NCBI GenBank assembly: GCA_015178975.1
Contig: WHVD01000112.1
Location: forward strand, 124,001 to 188,000
Reading direction: 5' to 3'
Origin: Hysterangium stoloniferum
Taxonomy: Eukaryota; Basidiomycota; Agaricomycetes; Hysterangiales; Hysterangiaceae
DNA: 64,000 bases
The position numbers and the translations under genes were made by a program. This document shows, one piece after another, positions 11,504 through 23,640 of the stretch. Positions within the stretch are counted from its first letter, which is position 1; each line of letters starts with the position of its first letter. The notes under the pieces were generated by a model that was not told the origin of the DNA, ran no database searches, and worked only from the letters and a program-made list of their open reading frames with translations.

Positions 11504-12239
11504 TGTTACGACCGTGTCGCAGCCATTCAGCCCTGAGGTTATTGCCACCTATCCACAATTTGAGTTATCACTCAAGTTACCACATTGGAAACCATCGCCC
11601 CCTGATGCTGACATATGCTTTCACGGTGATCAAACTCCATTTACGCCCATGTCAAAATATACTTGTATTATCTGGTTAAACTTTTGATACATCCCTTTTA
11701 TTATGTTGATCCGTGCCATCCTATGTTTCACATATGTCTATCTATATTTGTAGTCCTCGAACTATTTCCTTTTATCATAATTCCACTCTCGGTTATTATT
11801 GGCCTCCAAACTAATCATAAACTTCCCGTTCCTAGTCAAGCTTATTGTTAATACCGTTTTCTGCCTTTCTTCCCATTAGTATTTTCTAGACGCCTGTTAC
11901 TTGTATATGAACCCGCTGTAGTTGTAGTTACTAGGCAATCAGAATATCGACTCAGAATGCCCTCATACGTCTGTAACAGTCTCATACTAAGGATCCCCTC
12001 ATCCGCCTTCACATGCGCTCGCCCACTCCCAGCCCCGACCCCTTGGCCCAACACTCGACTTGTCCTTCGGTCCTGATCGGTATCTCGCTGAAAGGAACTC
12101 TTTAGGATTAGTCTTCGCCTGTCCAAAATTTAAGGACACCCTATGGATATTTGCGAGGGCGCAGCACATAAGCTGAAGCCAAGTCCTTCCGATCGGTCCC
12201 TGTCGGCCACCGACATTAGTCAGTTTTCAGTTCTTAACA
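11504..12239. mobile_element. Solo LTR (736 bp), copy 1, no target duplication
   Basis: It starts TGTTACGACCGTG and ends TTCTTAACA, with TGTTA/TAACA as matching short inverted ends. A second copy of identical length lies at 14,789-15,524. It is inserted in the Tc1-like transposase. The 5 bp on either side (CTCTA and ATATG) do not match, and the transposase codons on the two sides are not contiguous. This suggests a recombinant LTR joining two former insertions, with loss of the DNA between them. No internal retrotransposon sequence is present. The family (Ty3 or Ty1 type) cannot be told from the LTR alone. Confidence 0.8.
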
Positions 12240-12240
12240 A

Positions 12241-12660
12241 TATGCCACCAAGATTGATGGGAGGATGGATGCTGAACTTTATGTTAGCATTTTGGAGGAT
12301 GAACTTCAAGAATCTCTCAAGCATTACAAGAAGAAGACTGGGGATATTGTCTTTCAGCAAGACAATGATCCCAAACACAAAAGCAAGAAGGCCACCAATT
12401 GGCTTAATGGCAGTGATTTTGATGTCATGATATGGCCCCCTCAATCTGCTGATCTTAATCCAATTGAACACCTTTGGCATTACCTCAAGAAGAGGCTACT
12501 AGAGTATGAAGTGGAGCCTAGGAGTATTCAGGAGTTATGGGAAAGGGTCCAGACAGAATGGGACAGGATTCCTGCTTCTATTTGTCAGAATTTGATAGAG
12601 AGTATGCCTAGAGGGATTGTAGCTGTTTTGGATGCCAAGGGGGGCTACACCAAGTACTAG
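12241..12660 (+). pseudogene. Tc1-like transposase, C-terminal catalytic fragment
   Basis: The reading frame resumes at YATKIDGRMDAELYVSILED and ends with TAG at 12,658-12,660. It contains the second catalytic Asp in FQQDNDPKHKSK and the catalytic Glu in SADLNPIEHLWHYLKKRL, 34 residues later, so the motif is DD34E. The first catalytic Asp and the second DNA-binding domain are missing between this fragment and the one at 11,401. An internal ATG at 12,265 is not a real start. The encoded protein would be inactive. Confidence 0.9.
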
Positions 12661-12687
12661 ATTATATGATTTGTATTGGATTATATA

Positions 12688-12903
12688 CCAGGGACAAAAC
12701 TGTTCCAATGAGATTGCATTAGTATTTGATTTATAGTTTGATGACAAATAGTACTTATGTCATAAAATTCTTAGGGTATATAGCCAACATATATGTATGA
12801 CTACCTAAATTAAAAATTTCAGGTCAATTGGTCAAGTACTCATTGAGTTATTCAACATTCCTTGACATATAAAAAATCATTGGAACGGTTTTGTCCCCCA
12901 CTG
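12688..12903 (-). repeat. Right TIR of the Tc1-like element
   Basis: Inverse of the left TIR, ending CCCCCACTG before the TA duplication. The two TIRs differ at only a few positions, so the element was fairly young when it was disrupted. Confidence 0.85.
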
Positions 12904-12905
12904 TA

Positions 12906-14003
12906 TTCACTATACATTTGCTATATATAACTTATTAAAAGTTGGCTTGTAGTTATTGCTGTTTGCATACTTCATGGCAGGGTCCAAAACCTTCATTTTT
13001 TTCTGCCATTTTAAAGTAAGAAGTTGTAAAAGGCATGTCTCCTCAAATATTGCAATTCAGGTCAAGTGTGATATATGAAAATTGATGGATTTTTTTCTTT
13101 CTTGAAAACTATGAAGCCAAAATTTCCACTCTCCCAACAGATAAAATGCATTACAACTAATGAGTAAGTGTTATAAGACTCTTTTTGTGTGGTATTTAAT
13201 GGTCAATTTTCTGTGAGAATGTACCAGAGTGATTTCATTATACATATAAAGATTCTTATGGAAGGATTTGCTGTATGTAGATCTCTGTGTTTTAGCCTCT
13301 AAAGCAATTTCTTTTTGGGATAGATGCTGTAAGCCTGTTGTCAAATAGGCTCACTGGGTCCAGGTTGCACAGGTTGATAGGACCACGGTGTATTGCTTGA
13401 TGAACTAACGAACAGGATACATGGCTGGGCAGTGGAGAAAAACAGGATAATTACATAAGTAACTAAAGGTTCACTTGTATGCCTGGGGTGCCAGGCTTAC
13501 ACTCCTTCCCAAACAAAAACTTATCCACAACTCCAATTACCTCACATGAGAGTAGAGTTATGGAGGATAGCCCAAAACTTTAAAATTTATTTATCCACTA
13601 AAGTATATATATTTATATTGTTTGTTGTAAAATTAATATTTAATCAAATTTAGTCTATCAGAATATTATGGAGAATAAGGAAATCTTAATATTTATCTTG
13701 TATCTGACAAAAGTTAGTCAAACAAACATATATAGATTATCCTTTTGGGGATAAATTCCACAACATGGATTGGTTGGCCAGATAGTTCTGCTTAACTTTC
13801 TAAACCAAATAAATTTAAATTATATGAACTATATTTGAAAGTTTGCATAATATACAAGAGAATGCATCTTATCCCAAAGATTAGGTGACATCCCAAATAA
13901 TTTTGTTTAAGCATGATGTTTGTGGATATTTTAAAAGAGTATACAAGTCTTAAAGATGAAGTTTTGGATTAATGAAATATAAGCTCCTAAAACATGTAGT
14001 CAG
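12906..14003. other. AT-rich non-coding stretch
   Basis: Apart from the 174-bp repeat at 13,328-13,501 I see no gene, RNA or recognisable repeat. It is markedly richer in A and T than the gene-family array and shows no similarity to the A or B modules, so it belongs to the foreign block that interrupts the array between about 10.5 and 17.6 kb. Confidence 0.5.
13328..13501. repeat. 174-bp TIR repeat, copy 1 (MITE-like)
   Basis: It begins TGTAAGCCTG and ends CAGGCTTACA, a perfect 10-bp terminal inverted repeat. A second copy of the same length lies at 15,886-16,059 with roughly 90% identity. Internal text such as ATACATGGCTGGGCAGTGGA is shared. No matching target duplication is visible at either copy, so the superfamily is open. 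Confidence 0.75.
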
Positions 14004-14396
14004 TGTTAGTAATCAAGTCTTCGCATAAACCGAAATCGGAATCAAACCTACAATGACGAGTATATGTGCATATATGCGCATATATTGAGGTGCCGTTAGG
14101 AGGGGAGGAACTCCTAATTGCGAATTTCTCCTTAATGATGCAATCGACTAGAAACTTCAAGTGTCTAAATTTCCCCTATTTACTCTCCTAATATCTCTCC
14201 TAAAATAATTAGAAATTAGATAAAAGTCGTGATATTTCACCATATACCTCAGTGGAGTTTACTCATTCACTCACTGAGGTATATGCGCAATCATTCATTA
14301 GTATTCTATTACTCATTAAAATATCTTGTAGCTTCGCAAACAGGTACTATAATACACAGTGGAGTTTACTCATTCACTCACTGAGCTTCGCAAACA
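14004..14396. mobile_element. LTR-like element with duplicated hairpins
   Basis: Candidate boundaries are TGTTAGTAATC and CTTCGCAAACA. Near the right end a 45-bp hairpin (14,241-14,285; stem CATATACCTCAGTG) and a second hairpin with the same core (CAGTGGAGTTTACTCATTCA) are each followed by GCTTCGCAAACA. The 353-bp solo LTR at 62,363 has the same layout with a different sequence. The flanking 5-mers (GTCAG, GACTC) do not match, so the left boundary is tentative. Confidence 0.5.
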
Positions 14397-14788
14397 GACT
14401 CAATCCTTCCGAAATCTTGTCTACTAATTAACAGTCAGAGCCAGGGGAAATAGTCTCACTTAAAAATATGAGGGCTTTTCCATAAAATTTTGTGTATTCA
14501 ATGAAGTGTGACTATCCTCCTATCTTCAGCAATTGTGGCATCTGAGTTCGGCAGCATCTGTGATGGGTCTGCTTCCAAGGATAAAACTGGTGATGGAATC
14601 TGATACTGATGGGAAAAAACAAAACAATTAAGAGAAATCCAAAACTGGACTTCAACTTGTCCAAACATATAATTCCAGGAATTAGGGTCCAATCACGAGT
14701 CAAAATAGATAACAGTGTGCATAACAGGATGAATCATGAAGGTGGCACAACGGAACAAGGAAATCAATGGGATGGGAATGCTGGAGAG
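14397..14788. other. Non-coding stretch between two LTR-like elements
   Basis: Short overlapping frames occur on both strands, but none has a recognisable domain and none is repeated elsewhere in the window. I see nothing to annotate as a gene. Confidence 0.4.
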
Positions 14789-15524
14789 TGTTATGACCGT
14801 GTTGCAGCCATTCAGCCCTGAGGTTATCGCCACCTATCGACGATTCAAGTTATCACTCAAGTCACCACATTGGAAACCATCGCCCCTGATGCTGACATAT
14901 GTTTTCACAGTGATCAAACTCCATTTATGCCCACATCAAAATATACTCGTACTATCTGGTTAAACTTTTGATACGTCCCTTTTATTATGATGATCTGTTC
15001 TATCCTATGTTTCACATATGTCTATATATAGTTGTAACCCTCGAACTATTTCCTTTTACCATAATTCCGCTCTCGGTTATCATCAGCCTCCGAACTAATC
15101 ATAAACTTCCCGTTCCTAGTCAAGCTTATTGTTAATACCATTTTCTGCCCTTCTCCCCGTTAGTATTTTATAGATGCCTGATACTTGTATATGAACCCGC
15201 TGTTAGTTGTAGTTACTAGGCAATCAGAATATCAACTCAGAATACCCTCTTACACCTCTAGCAGTCTTGTACTAAGAATCCCTCATCCGCCTCCATGTGT
15301 GCTTGTCCACTCTTGGTCACCGACCCTTGGCCCAACACTCGACTTAACCTTTGGTCCTGATCAGTATCTCACCGAAAGGAACTCGTTAGGATTAGTCTTT
15401 GCCTGCCCGAAATTTAAGGACACTCAACAGACATTTGCGAGGGTGCAGCACATAAGCTGAAGCCAAGTCCTTCCGATCGGTCCCTGTCGGCCAACCAACA
15501 TCAGTCAGTTTTCAGTTCTTAACA
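14789..15524. mobile_element. Solo LTR (736 bp), copy 2, no target duplication
   Basis: It starts TGTTATGACCGTG and ends TTCTTAACA and aligns with 11,504-12,239 along its whole length without net length change, at over 90% identity. The 5 bp outside (GAGAG left, CATTA right) do not match. The differences between the copies are mostly transitions. There is no internal domain between the two copies, because 12,240-14,788 contains the rest of the Tc1 element and unrelated DNA, so they are not the two ends of one element. Confidence 0.8.
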
Positions 15525-17630
15525 CATTATAGGATCCATGCTATGTGGGAGTCAAATGCATTGGTGTACAGGATGGGTGCTTAAACAGCGGGATGACAAG
15601 GGTAGTGATAGTGATATGGGGATGATATCTTGAGGTGTCTGGTGTTCAACAACAAGGGGAGTTGACACTGGATGGTGGCAGCAAAAGTCACGGTGATCCT
15701 GCATCGATGAGTGGCAGTGAGTGGGATGAATATTGATCTCCAATTCAGAACATCAAGGTTTGAAAAGGTAGGTGCAGTGGGCAGGAATTAAGAGCTGGGG
15801 GTACAGAGGATGCACCAGAAGTCTGGGAGTGCAATACAGTGAAGTACGGCACAATGAAGCAAAGAAGTCAGTATCAAAAAAAAAGTGTAAGCCTGTCATC
15901 AAATAGGCTCACTGGGTCTGGGTCGCATGGGTTGATAGGACCACAGTGTATTGCTCGATGAACTAATGAGCAGGATACATGGCTGGGCAGTGGAGAAAAA
16001 CAGGATGATTACATAAGTAACTAAAGGTCCACTGGTATGCCTGGGGCACCAGGCTTACAGATGCCCTATATTTTTCATCAGTGTATAGGCAGTGGTTCTT
16101 GAGAAACTGCATCCAATTACAATCATGGGAGGCACTAGAAAGACCATTAGAGATTCCAGAGGCCAATTCATAGTGACCACCTGTGTCACTGAACCATCCA
16201 TCCCTGCACCAGCAGCCCCTCAGAATCAGCATCCTAAACTATGGCCAATTTTCAAGGATGCTGCACACAAAAAACTTGTGAAACCAACAGAATGACCCTG
16301 AGATAAACGAGATGTATGGGGCAAATGTCCTTTTGGAGATGAAAAAGGGTTCTTCTGCCATACATAATAAAAAACAGGAGGCTGGTTTTTGGGCAGCATC
16401 TGGTACTACCAGTAAGTAATCTAATGTCTCCTACTCTACTCTTGTACTTTTATTTATTTATCCCTCATACCTGTGGCTATCACAAGAATACCACAGTCAT
16501 AGGAGATATTAGAGAAGATAATTTAGCTGAAGGTATTTTATTATAATTTACTAGATTCTTGATATTTCAGCTAATAGTTCTTAAATACACAAGGTAGTAG
16601 TGATATATTTAAGGACACAAGTGACTACAGTCAAGAATATGATGAAGATGAAAATGATGGTGAGAATATGGTGTCTGCTGGACAAGTTAAAAACATATTT
16701 GAGATCTGATTTGAAATTCCATATAGAGCTTAAGAAAACAAGTATGTACCTTGTCTATTCCACTACCATCAAACATGAGCCACAACTGGACAGAACAGTT
16801 TTTGAGAATCTGAGGAGATGATAGCTGGGAATCACAAATAGTGAGCAAGAGGAAGACTTGGAAAACACCAGTTGAACATCTGTCAAAGCAATGGTTCACA
16901 CCAGAGACTTACTCCACGATAAATGGGTGGAAGACATAGATTTTTTCAGAAGTTTCTCTCTGGTTGATTTTAATGTGCATGGATGACTTGGTGAGATTTT
17001 GGATAATGCTGTGTGGTACAGAAACAGAATGGTCAAAGATCCCTCCGACATGCAATGTCTCGAGTCTTACAAGTTTTGAGTTCAACTTGAATCATTTAAC
17101 AGGGATTGTGGAGATGCAAGGAACCAATTAACCGCATGTATGTGAGAGCTATTTGGGTGCCAGGGTGTTATAGGACAACCAGTCACAGGCCACAAATATC
17201 TGATGGGAGCAACCACTGAGCAAATATTAAATAAATAATTAAAAGTTATAAATAAATTTCACCCTTTAGATGGGAAATCTGCAGTTTCTCAACATTTTAG
17301 AAGGTAGAATGAAAACTGGACAACTTCAAAGAGGACTGTTTGTTATCAATTGATCATGATCATGGCCTCCGGATTCTTCCCAGTTCTACAGCACCAACAG
17401 GCATGAGTTACACCTATTTCAAGAGCACATTGGGACTACATCTAACATTGTATGAAATTTTTGCTGAGGAAATTTTTCAGAATTGTGGTCTTTTCAAGTC
17501 AGATCCCACTGGAAACAGACCCTGCAGCCTCGGTTCAAGGTCTTGAACGAGGAGAGATACTTTAAGGAGTCCACCCAAAACTGTCCCTATAGGGTTTAAA
17601 GGCCCTCACTTTATTCTGGGGTGTGGGCTA
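15525..17630 (+). other. Foreign AT-rich block with decayed coding relics
   Basis: Only relics are visible. Frames at 16,092-16,295 (with PSIPAPAAPQNQHPKLWPIF) and at 16,600-17,546 (with TGMSYTYFKSTLGLHLTLYE) have a protein-like flavour but are broken by many stops. I could not place them in a family; a decayed transposase is possible but unsupported. The 174-bp repeat copy 2 lies at 15,886-16,059. Array sequence resumes at about 17,640. Confidence 0.35.
15886..16059. repeat. 174-bp TIR repeat, copy 2 (MITE-like)
   Basis: Same ends (TGTAAGCCTG / CAGGCTTACA) and same length as 13,328-13,501. It is preceded by a run of nine A. A matching target duplication is not seen. Confidence 0.75.
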
Positions 17631-17639
17631 CGAAATTGC

Positions 17640-20600
17640 CAATTGTGGAGATAGAATTTGTATTTTGAAGAAAGGATCAGCTTGACCGAGACAACTATCA
17701 GCACTCCAGCGGATTGGTCAGTGATTGTTACAGTGTTCTTTATTAAAGTAGCTGTATATGCTCTTACATTGACTTAAACTATGTAGCATTATGCTACTTG
17801 CAAATCCAGGTACGAAGCGAAGAAATTAAAGTGAAATAGCACCGTCCTCCTCCTAGTCCGGAGGAGATGTGTCGGCATTATCGAAGAGAAATGATTATAA
17901 ATTGTACCAAGTCGATCGAGGCCAATGATGTTTCTTCAACACTGAGACCACATTTGAATTGGACAATACGGGTGCGCCAGTGAAAGGTGTGGTGTCGCGC
18001 ATAGGAAGGAGTTGGATGTGAGAACTAGACCTTCAAATTGGACCATAGATCCATCGTTTTTTGAGCGACGGATCGTGTCCCAATGTGTAAGGAGAGAAAC
18101 GAGAGTGGCGATGATGTTGAAGCTGCGTACCGTGGTACACACGAGTCCAGGGTTGAAAGATCCACCTATCAGGATCAGAATAACCTCGATCCTGTCTTTG
18201 CTGCATAATGTAGCAACTCTGTTAGATGTGACGATGGCAGGTAGATTGAGATTGTGAAGTACTGTGAGTCCTTGCCAATGTTAAAGCTGACATCTTGTGG
18301 TATCTCCTTAGCTAGCACCATTATGGTGACCAACTTACCAGTATTATTTTCAATAAAACGGCGTGGAACCCTCATAGTTATGTTCCAAAGGTTATTTTCT
18401 GGAAAATCGAGACGTGAGTTGAATTTGTAAATGCTACCGACACATCAGTGAAGTGTGGCGACTATGCATACGAAGGAACAGGTGACGACCACTAACATTC
18501 AAGAGGCCCACGGATCTAGTCGATGAGTTCTTTAATATTAGATCAAAGCAAATGACTTTTTCGCTACTACTCCATATGAAATAATTCAAACGTTACAATT
18601 GGTGGAATGAACTCCAGTCAACTGAAGTGGAAGCAGTAGAGGAAATGTGGGGATAGTCAGTCAAATTAATTGTCGTGGCGTGTAGTGTGACGCCAGCGAC
18701 TGAAAGATTGAAACACAACACAAAGGAGACTTCTCGTGGCTTCGCTTCTGCACCCGCCGGGTCGTCGTGGGTAGGCTTCAACTCTGAGTTGATAAGTAAT
18801 CCTGCCTGACATGGCCACGAGCTACTGTTCTCTTATCTGACGTGAAAGTTCACAACATGTGAAGGCGTGTCGGTGTCCTGATCATGGTGTTCTCCATTGT
18901 TTGGGCCGGCTTCCTGTTCTCCGACGCAAATGACACGAGAATAACGGTGGCACAATCTTCTTTAAGATGTCCTAGTGGCATTGGATTGAAATGTACCGCT
19001 AGTACATGTGTTGTGATTTCAGGGAGTAGTCCTCGGAATATATTCAACACCAGTCTAAAGAACCTCGCAACGATCATTACAAGTGCTTGTCTTCGTTTTT
19101 AAATTGTGTAAAATTATGTAGCTTCATACAATTCTCAAGTCCACGTTCTGTTTGAAATTATTGTCATTTATAAATAGGATGGTAGTCTAGCCACGGGTGG
19201 TGCCCACAAGTGTATTCAACTCATTTATGGTATCAACACGGCAACGTGCAGAGCTCGCGGCAATTGTGAAAAGTGACTGTATGCGCTCTCATGTTTGCTC
19301 GACTTATGGCAGCTTTGTTTTCAAGTTTTCAATGGAAAAGAATTAGTTTAAAGAATTCGCCGAACAAATTGCCTCGCACGGTGTGAAGGCCCTCGGTTTT
19401 AAGATCATGGATCTTGTTCATTGAATACCGACCGGCGAAGATATGATGAGCCTGCACGAGACATGTATCAAAATGGGGAGGACTTTTTCAGACATTCAGT
19501 TATATCTTATTTAAAAAATATTTCGTTCATGATTCGAATGTTAGGCTAGGTGGCCCCAAATGTATTCAACACATGGATGGATACAACTGCAGAGGTCGCA
19601 GCGATAATACGAAGTGGCTATATGCGTTCAGACATAGGCCCTAATCATATAGCTTTATAAGATCTGCAACCCCGGGTGCAAAGTGACTTGAATAAAGGGC
19701 GACGCTATTCGGCTCCTCCTCCTGGTTTGATTGAGATGTGTCCGCATTATTGAAGAGAAATGATTAGCAAGTGTGTCCATTTGATGGTGCAAAACCTTTC
19801 AGGGAACCCATGTTTTCCAACACTGATATGGAGTTCTAATTATACCCTACCAACACACGAGTGGAAGGAGTGGCGACCACGCAAAGGAAAGAACGTACGG
19901 TCAAATCTAAACGCTCAATGCTGTTACTGATGGTTTGAACATTGCTCGAGCCGCGCATTACGTCACAATGTGGAAGGAGAGAAACGAGAATATAGATGGC
20001 ATCAAGGCTGCGCACTGTGGTACATGCGGATTCGGGTTCGGAGGATCCAGCTATCATCTTCAGAGTAACCGATATGATTTTCTCGGCACAATCCAAGAGC
20101 GGGTAATTTGGACTCGCTTCCATCAAAACCAGACTGGTAGGACAATTTCATGGGCGGATGTAAGACAGTGCTGTAGGGTAGGGTGGTGTGAACGTACCTT
20201 ACGACGGGCACAATGATCGAAGAAACCACATTGAGCTGGTTGATGCGATCGGTGAGAAGCGTGCTGTCATCGAAGAAGGTTTGCAAGGAGCGCATACTCC
20301 AATACAGTGAACGTGATGCCTCCGAATCAATATGTTGTGTCAATGACGCTATAAGAATGTTTATGTCATCCAGTATAACGTTCAATACAGCTTTACCACA
20401 TCTTGGTGTATGCAATATACGAGAAGTGTAGGATATTGATACAAATAAAGTCGTTGTGAGTGTTTTTGTCTGTTAAGGTTTTGGTGGGCAGGATGAAATG
20501 CTATGATGTCGCGACGCACGATTGTAACCAGTATTCAATGTACCCTCTGATCGCCGTGAGCTCCTCTACAGATAGTTGACGCACCTGGCAGATCGCTTCC

Positions 20601-21200
20601 AAGATATACACAAGGCCATCATGGTTGAGAAATCATGATAACGGGCGATTTGTATGATAAATGTTGATGCAACCTCATCCAAGTTGGTGTGCAGCGGTGA
20701 CTTCACTAAAACGTTGTAAAGTGATGACGTCATCGCAGTTGACGCGTCTCTACCTGCCCAATTGACGCCGGGACAATGTTGGAATGTCCAAGCCAAATAT
20801 GTCATAAGCTGGGCGTGACCTTTGCTACTCGACGACACGTCAAATGAAGACATCGAGAAATCATCTAAAACCCTCATCGCTCTTCTCCGAATTTGAAGTG
20901 GATATGTAGGTCTACAAAGACGTTGGTATTTTGAGTGCATGCAACGTTGACGCTGAGTTATCCCTATCTCATTAAATCAACACTCTCTTGAACTAGTCTT
21001 CCCAATCTTGGCAGGGTGAGATGCTTGCGTAGAATCTTGCTAAAGGCACCGTTGTCTTGAGACAATTGATTCGTTATTTGGCTGTATATTGTCGGGAAAC
21101 TAAGGGTGGTAGTTCCTCAACGTCTTCAATGTAGGACTCAGCCGTTGCTAAATCGTGATTCCCCAGAGTCATCTCGTTGAAAGTAGACATTGGTGGGTAG
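17640..21200 (-). pseudogene. Family A copy 2, with exon 1-2 deletion
   Basis: In gene order: a stub of exon 1 (21,200-21,095, the ELPPLV part), a sharp junction near 21,090, the end of exon 2 (about 21,085-20,960), and an unusually complete exon 3 (20,940-20,566) reading PTYPLQIRRRAMRVLDDF, then FQHCPGVNWAGRDAST, LYNVLVKSPLHTNLDEVAST and, after a frame change, TAIRGYIE. Then exon 4 (20,415-20,210), exon 5 (20,126-19,836, LTLKMIAGSSEPESACTTVR) and more 3' blocks. These include VSFVLCFNVSVAGVTLHATT (18,720-18,650), LVTIMVLAKEIPQDVSFNIG (18,340-18,270) and a second exon-5-like block (18,142-17,936). The exon 1-2 deletion removes the EPGHDLCY motif. Confidence 0.6.
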
Positions 21201-21480
21201 CAGTCGTACTTACATTAGACAGGGGTGCTGAGCGTTTATGGCGCAGTCAGGCGGAGTTAATTCCACCAAGGTACAGCCTTGCGGCCTTGCTTACACAGGA
21301 ATCACAGCCTGTCACCCTTGCCTTTGTAAATAGCATCCCCTCACCCCTCATACAGGCCCCAGGGCACTAAGTTACCTCACTACTTTCTTACGCCTTCTGA
21401 TGAAGGCTCACACAGCATTTAATAATAGTTTAGTCAATTGTCACCCCATAGTATAATATTTCTGGCATTATTGAGCGTCA
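21201..21480. other. 5' flank of family A copy 2
   Basis: Matches the flank of copy 3 (28,646-28,920). It has no consistent open frame. Confidence 0.35.
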
Positions 21481-23640
21481 GAGTTGCAATGCGGCTTTTC
21501 TGACCTTCCAGAAGTAGCATCGACGAGGAATATATAAATGCACTCCACAGCGATGCTCACTGGGTGCTGCATTTAAGTTGGCGCTGTCAACCTCAGACTT
21601 TCTCCGGCGAGATTGCGCTCTTCCCGTTTAAGTTTGTCAAAACTTTCAATGAAAAGAAACACGGATCAATGATAGTCTTCAGGTTAATGGTCACATGAAA
21701 CGGGTGAAATTTTGTAGAATGTCTGAAGAATACAAAGAGTAAGGTAAGACCAGAGTAGATTTTATTGAGGTACGTAACGGTCGAACTTGGAATATCTTCG
21801 ATTGTGGCGTGTCCATCAAATTTTGTATTAATAAACTGCATATATAATCCCATGCCAGGCAATACTTGCTTACACCTAGCTTTATCATTACCTGTGTTGC
21901 CGAGTGGACTATTTCGCCTCAGGCTCATACTCTTGATCCGTGGACATGGCTCTTCAATGCGACGATGACAATGTAATCCATTACTGCGACTCACGCAGCT
22001 TGACCGATCGCAGGCGGAGTTCGTCTGGTCCGTACAGTTCCACCATGCCGGGAATGCATGTCTGTCCCCTTTTTCTGCTTTCTTACCGGCTCCATTGGGG
22101 CTAGCCATGATAGTCCTTCTGTCCCTGATACAAATTTCCAAGTTGATCATCGGTTATTCTTATCACAAAGTGGGCAGAAGATATGATTCTTGCCGGGGTA
22201 ATGCATCATCATGTAATGACTCCGGGGAAAGTGTTCAGTGCAGCAGAAAAAATAGAATACCACTTGCATTACTCTTGACGACAATACAACTTTGGTATGC
22301 TAGTGCCAGTCCGAAAAGGGTAGGAATTCCCTTCAAAGACAGTGTGGCAAAGGCCGCACGTGTTCTTGGACTGGTTCAAGAATTCCTAATGAAGTCGTCA
22401 CGGTTCGAGTCAAGAATGGTCCGGGAATAACCATTGCCTGTGAGATACATATATCTAGTCCTACAATATATTGAATTATTAGTCACAAAACACGAGCCAT
22501 ACAAATTCAAAGGTATAATCGATCTCACGGACTCGGCACAGAGCTGCATCAATAATAAGAAGTGATTGTATGCGCTCTGAAATTGCTTCACAGGATAATC
22601 TTGAATACAGCTCCAGCAACATGTCGAAACCATAAATCTTAGTGGATGCAACCCACGAATAGCTGAATAGGATCTTCGTTAACTGAACGTCGTGACTGGC
22701 TATTCTGGCGACAATGGTTTTCGTTAGCAGGATGAGGTGTGATGGCGCGATGCACTGTTATAACAGTAACCACCGGGACTTCGTCTACACACTGCTGACG
22801 TACGCGGTAGATGGTTTCCATGAAATACACAAGCCCGCCAATGAGTAATGTAATTGCAATCAGGTTATTATTTTATAATAGTTCCGCCAAACCAGCACTA
22901 AACACCAACTTTGATGATGTTGTATCGACATTTATCATACAAATCGCCCAAAGTGTATCAACATTTGATCGTCAAGATGATCGACACCGGGGCACCACAT
23001 GAAGGTAAAACCCAAAGATGTCAGGAGCTTGGCAGTGTGATCTCTCCGCTGTCTATAGCATAGAGTGAACACCACCAGAACAGGGATAAAATAATCAACG
23101 CCCCCTGCGGAATTTCGTGGGTCTGCGAAGACGTGAGTATTTCGAGTGTATTCAATGATTGACGCTGAGCTATCCCTACCTCATTCAATGAATGCTCTGT
23201 TGAATTACTGACATAAGGGATGTGGCGTTCGTGGATCCCTGGTATCCCAACCATACTCGAAGGGTCATGGTAAGTTGTCTCTCTTTGGCAGTGAAACATC
23301 CAGTTTGTCAACAGTCGTGCACCGAGAATTAAACTCAAGCCGGCTGTTGCTTGAATAATGGCCATCCGTATTCAATTTTATCATAACCCCACCACACGAT
23401 TTCTAGTTTAAACAATTTTTTATCGCCCCAATGAGGACTGTATTCCTCGTGTGCCTTTGCCATATCAAGGGGCTTGCATCTTCCTAAAGGTCTGAGCAAA
23501 GCAAGCAAGATGACTATAGTTGACCCGTCCGCTGCAATATCCAAGAGGAATTCAGGGTAATTTTTCACGAGGTGGCTGATCGTCGAACGTGAATATGTTT
23601 TATTCTCTGTCTTGCTCAGCGAGCTGTTCGCCGCGACGCC
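21480..23640 (-). pseudogene. Family B copy 2, degenerate
   Basis: Blocks in gene order: a hydrophobic part with ELLLDIAADGSTI-like text (23,568-23,335, IVWWGYDKIEYGWPLF), MFHCQRETTYHDPSS (23,310-23,230), homologous to the A exon-2 start CQGETTCHDPP, then HTNFDDV and TAI remnants, the MVSTCCWSCIQDYPVKQFQS segment (22,640-22,560), the PVQ..LSLKGIP block (about 22,440-22,200), and the QVLPGMGLYMQFINTKFDGH block (21,880-21,800) leading into the conserved tail near 21,600. Several frame changes are present. Confidence 0.5.

Larger units (their letters stand above)
11052..12903 (+). mobile_element. Tc1-like (DD34E) element, split by an LTR
   Basis: The ends read CAGTGGGGGACAAAACCGTT and its complement, flanked by the TA target dinucleotide (11,050-11,051 and 12,904-12,905). 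The terminal inverted repeats are long, about 220 bp. Each contains a second copy of the end motif at its inner edge (left about 11,246-11,270; right about 12,688-12,712), an inverted/direct-repeat arrangement typical of some Tc1-like families. The two halves of a transposase lie inside, separated by a 736-bp LTR. The middle of the transposase is missing, so the element cannot be autonomous. Confidence 0.9.

Noticed and set aside
11504-15524. A complete LTR retrotransposon bounded by the two 736-bp LTRs
   Set aside because: The DNA between them is the rest of the Tc1 element and unrelated repeats, with no Gag or Pol, and the outer flanks do not match.
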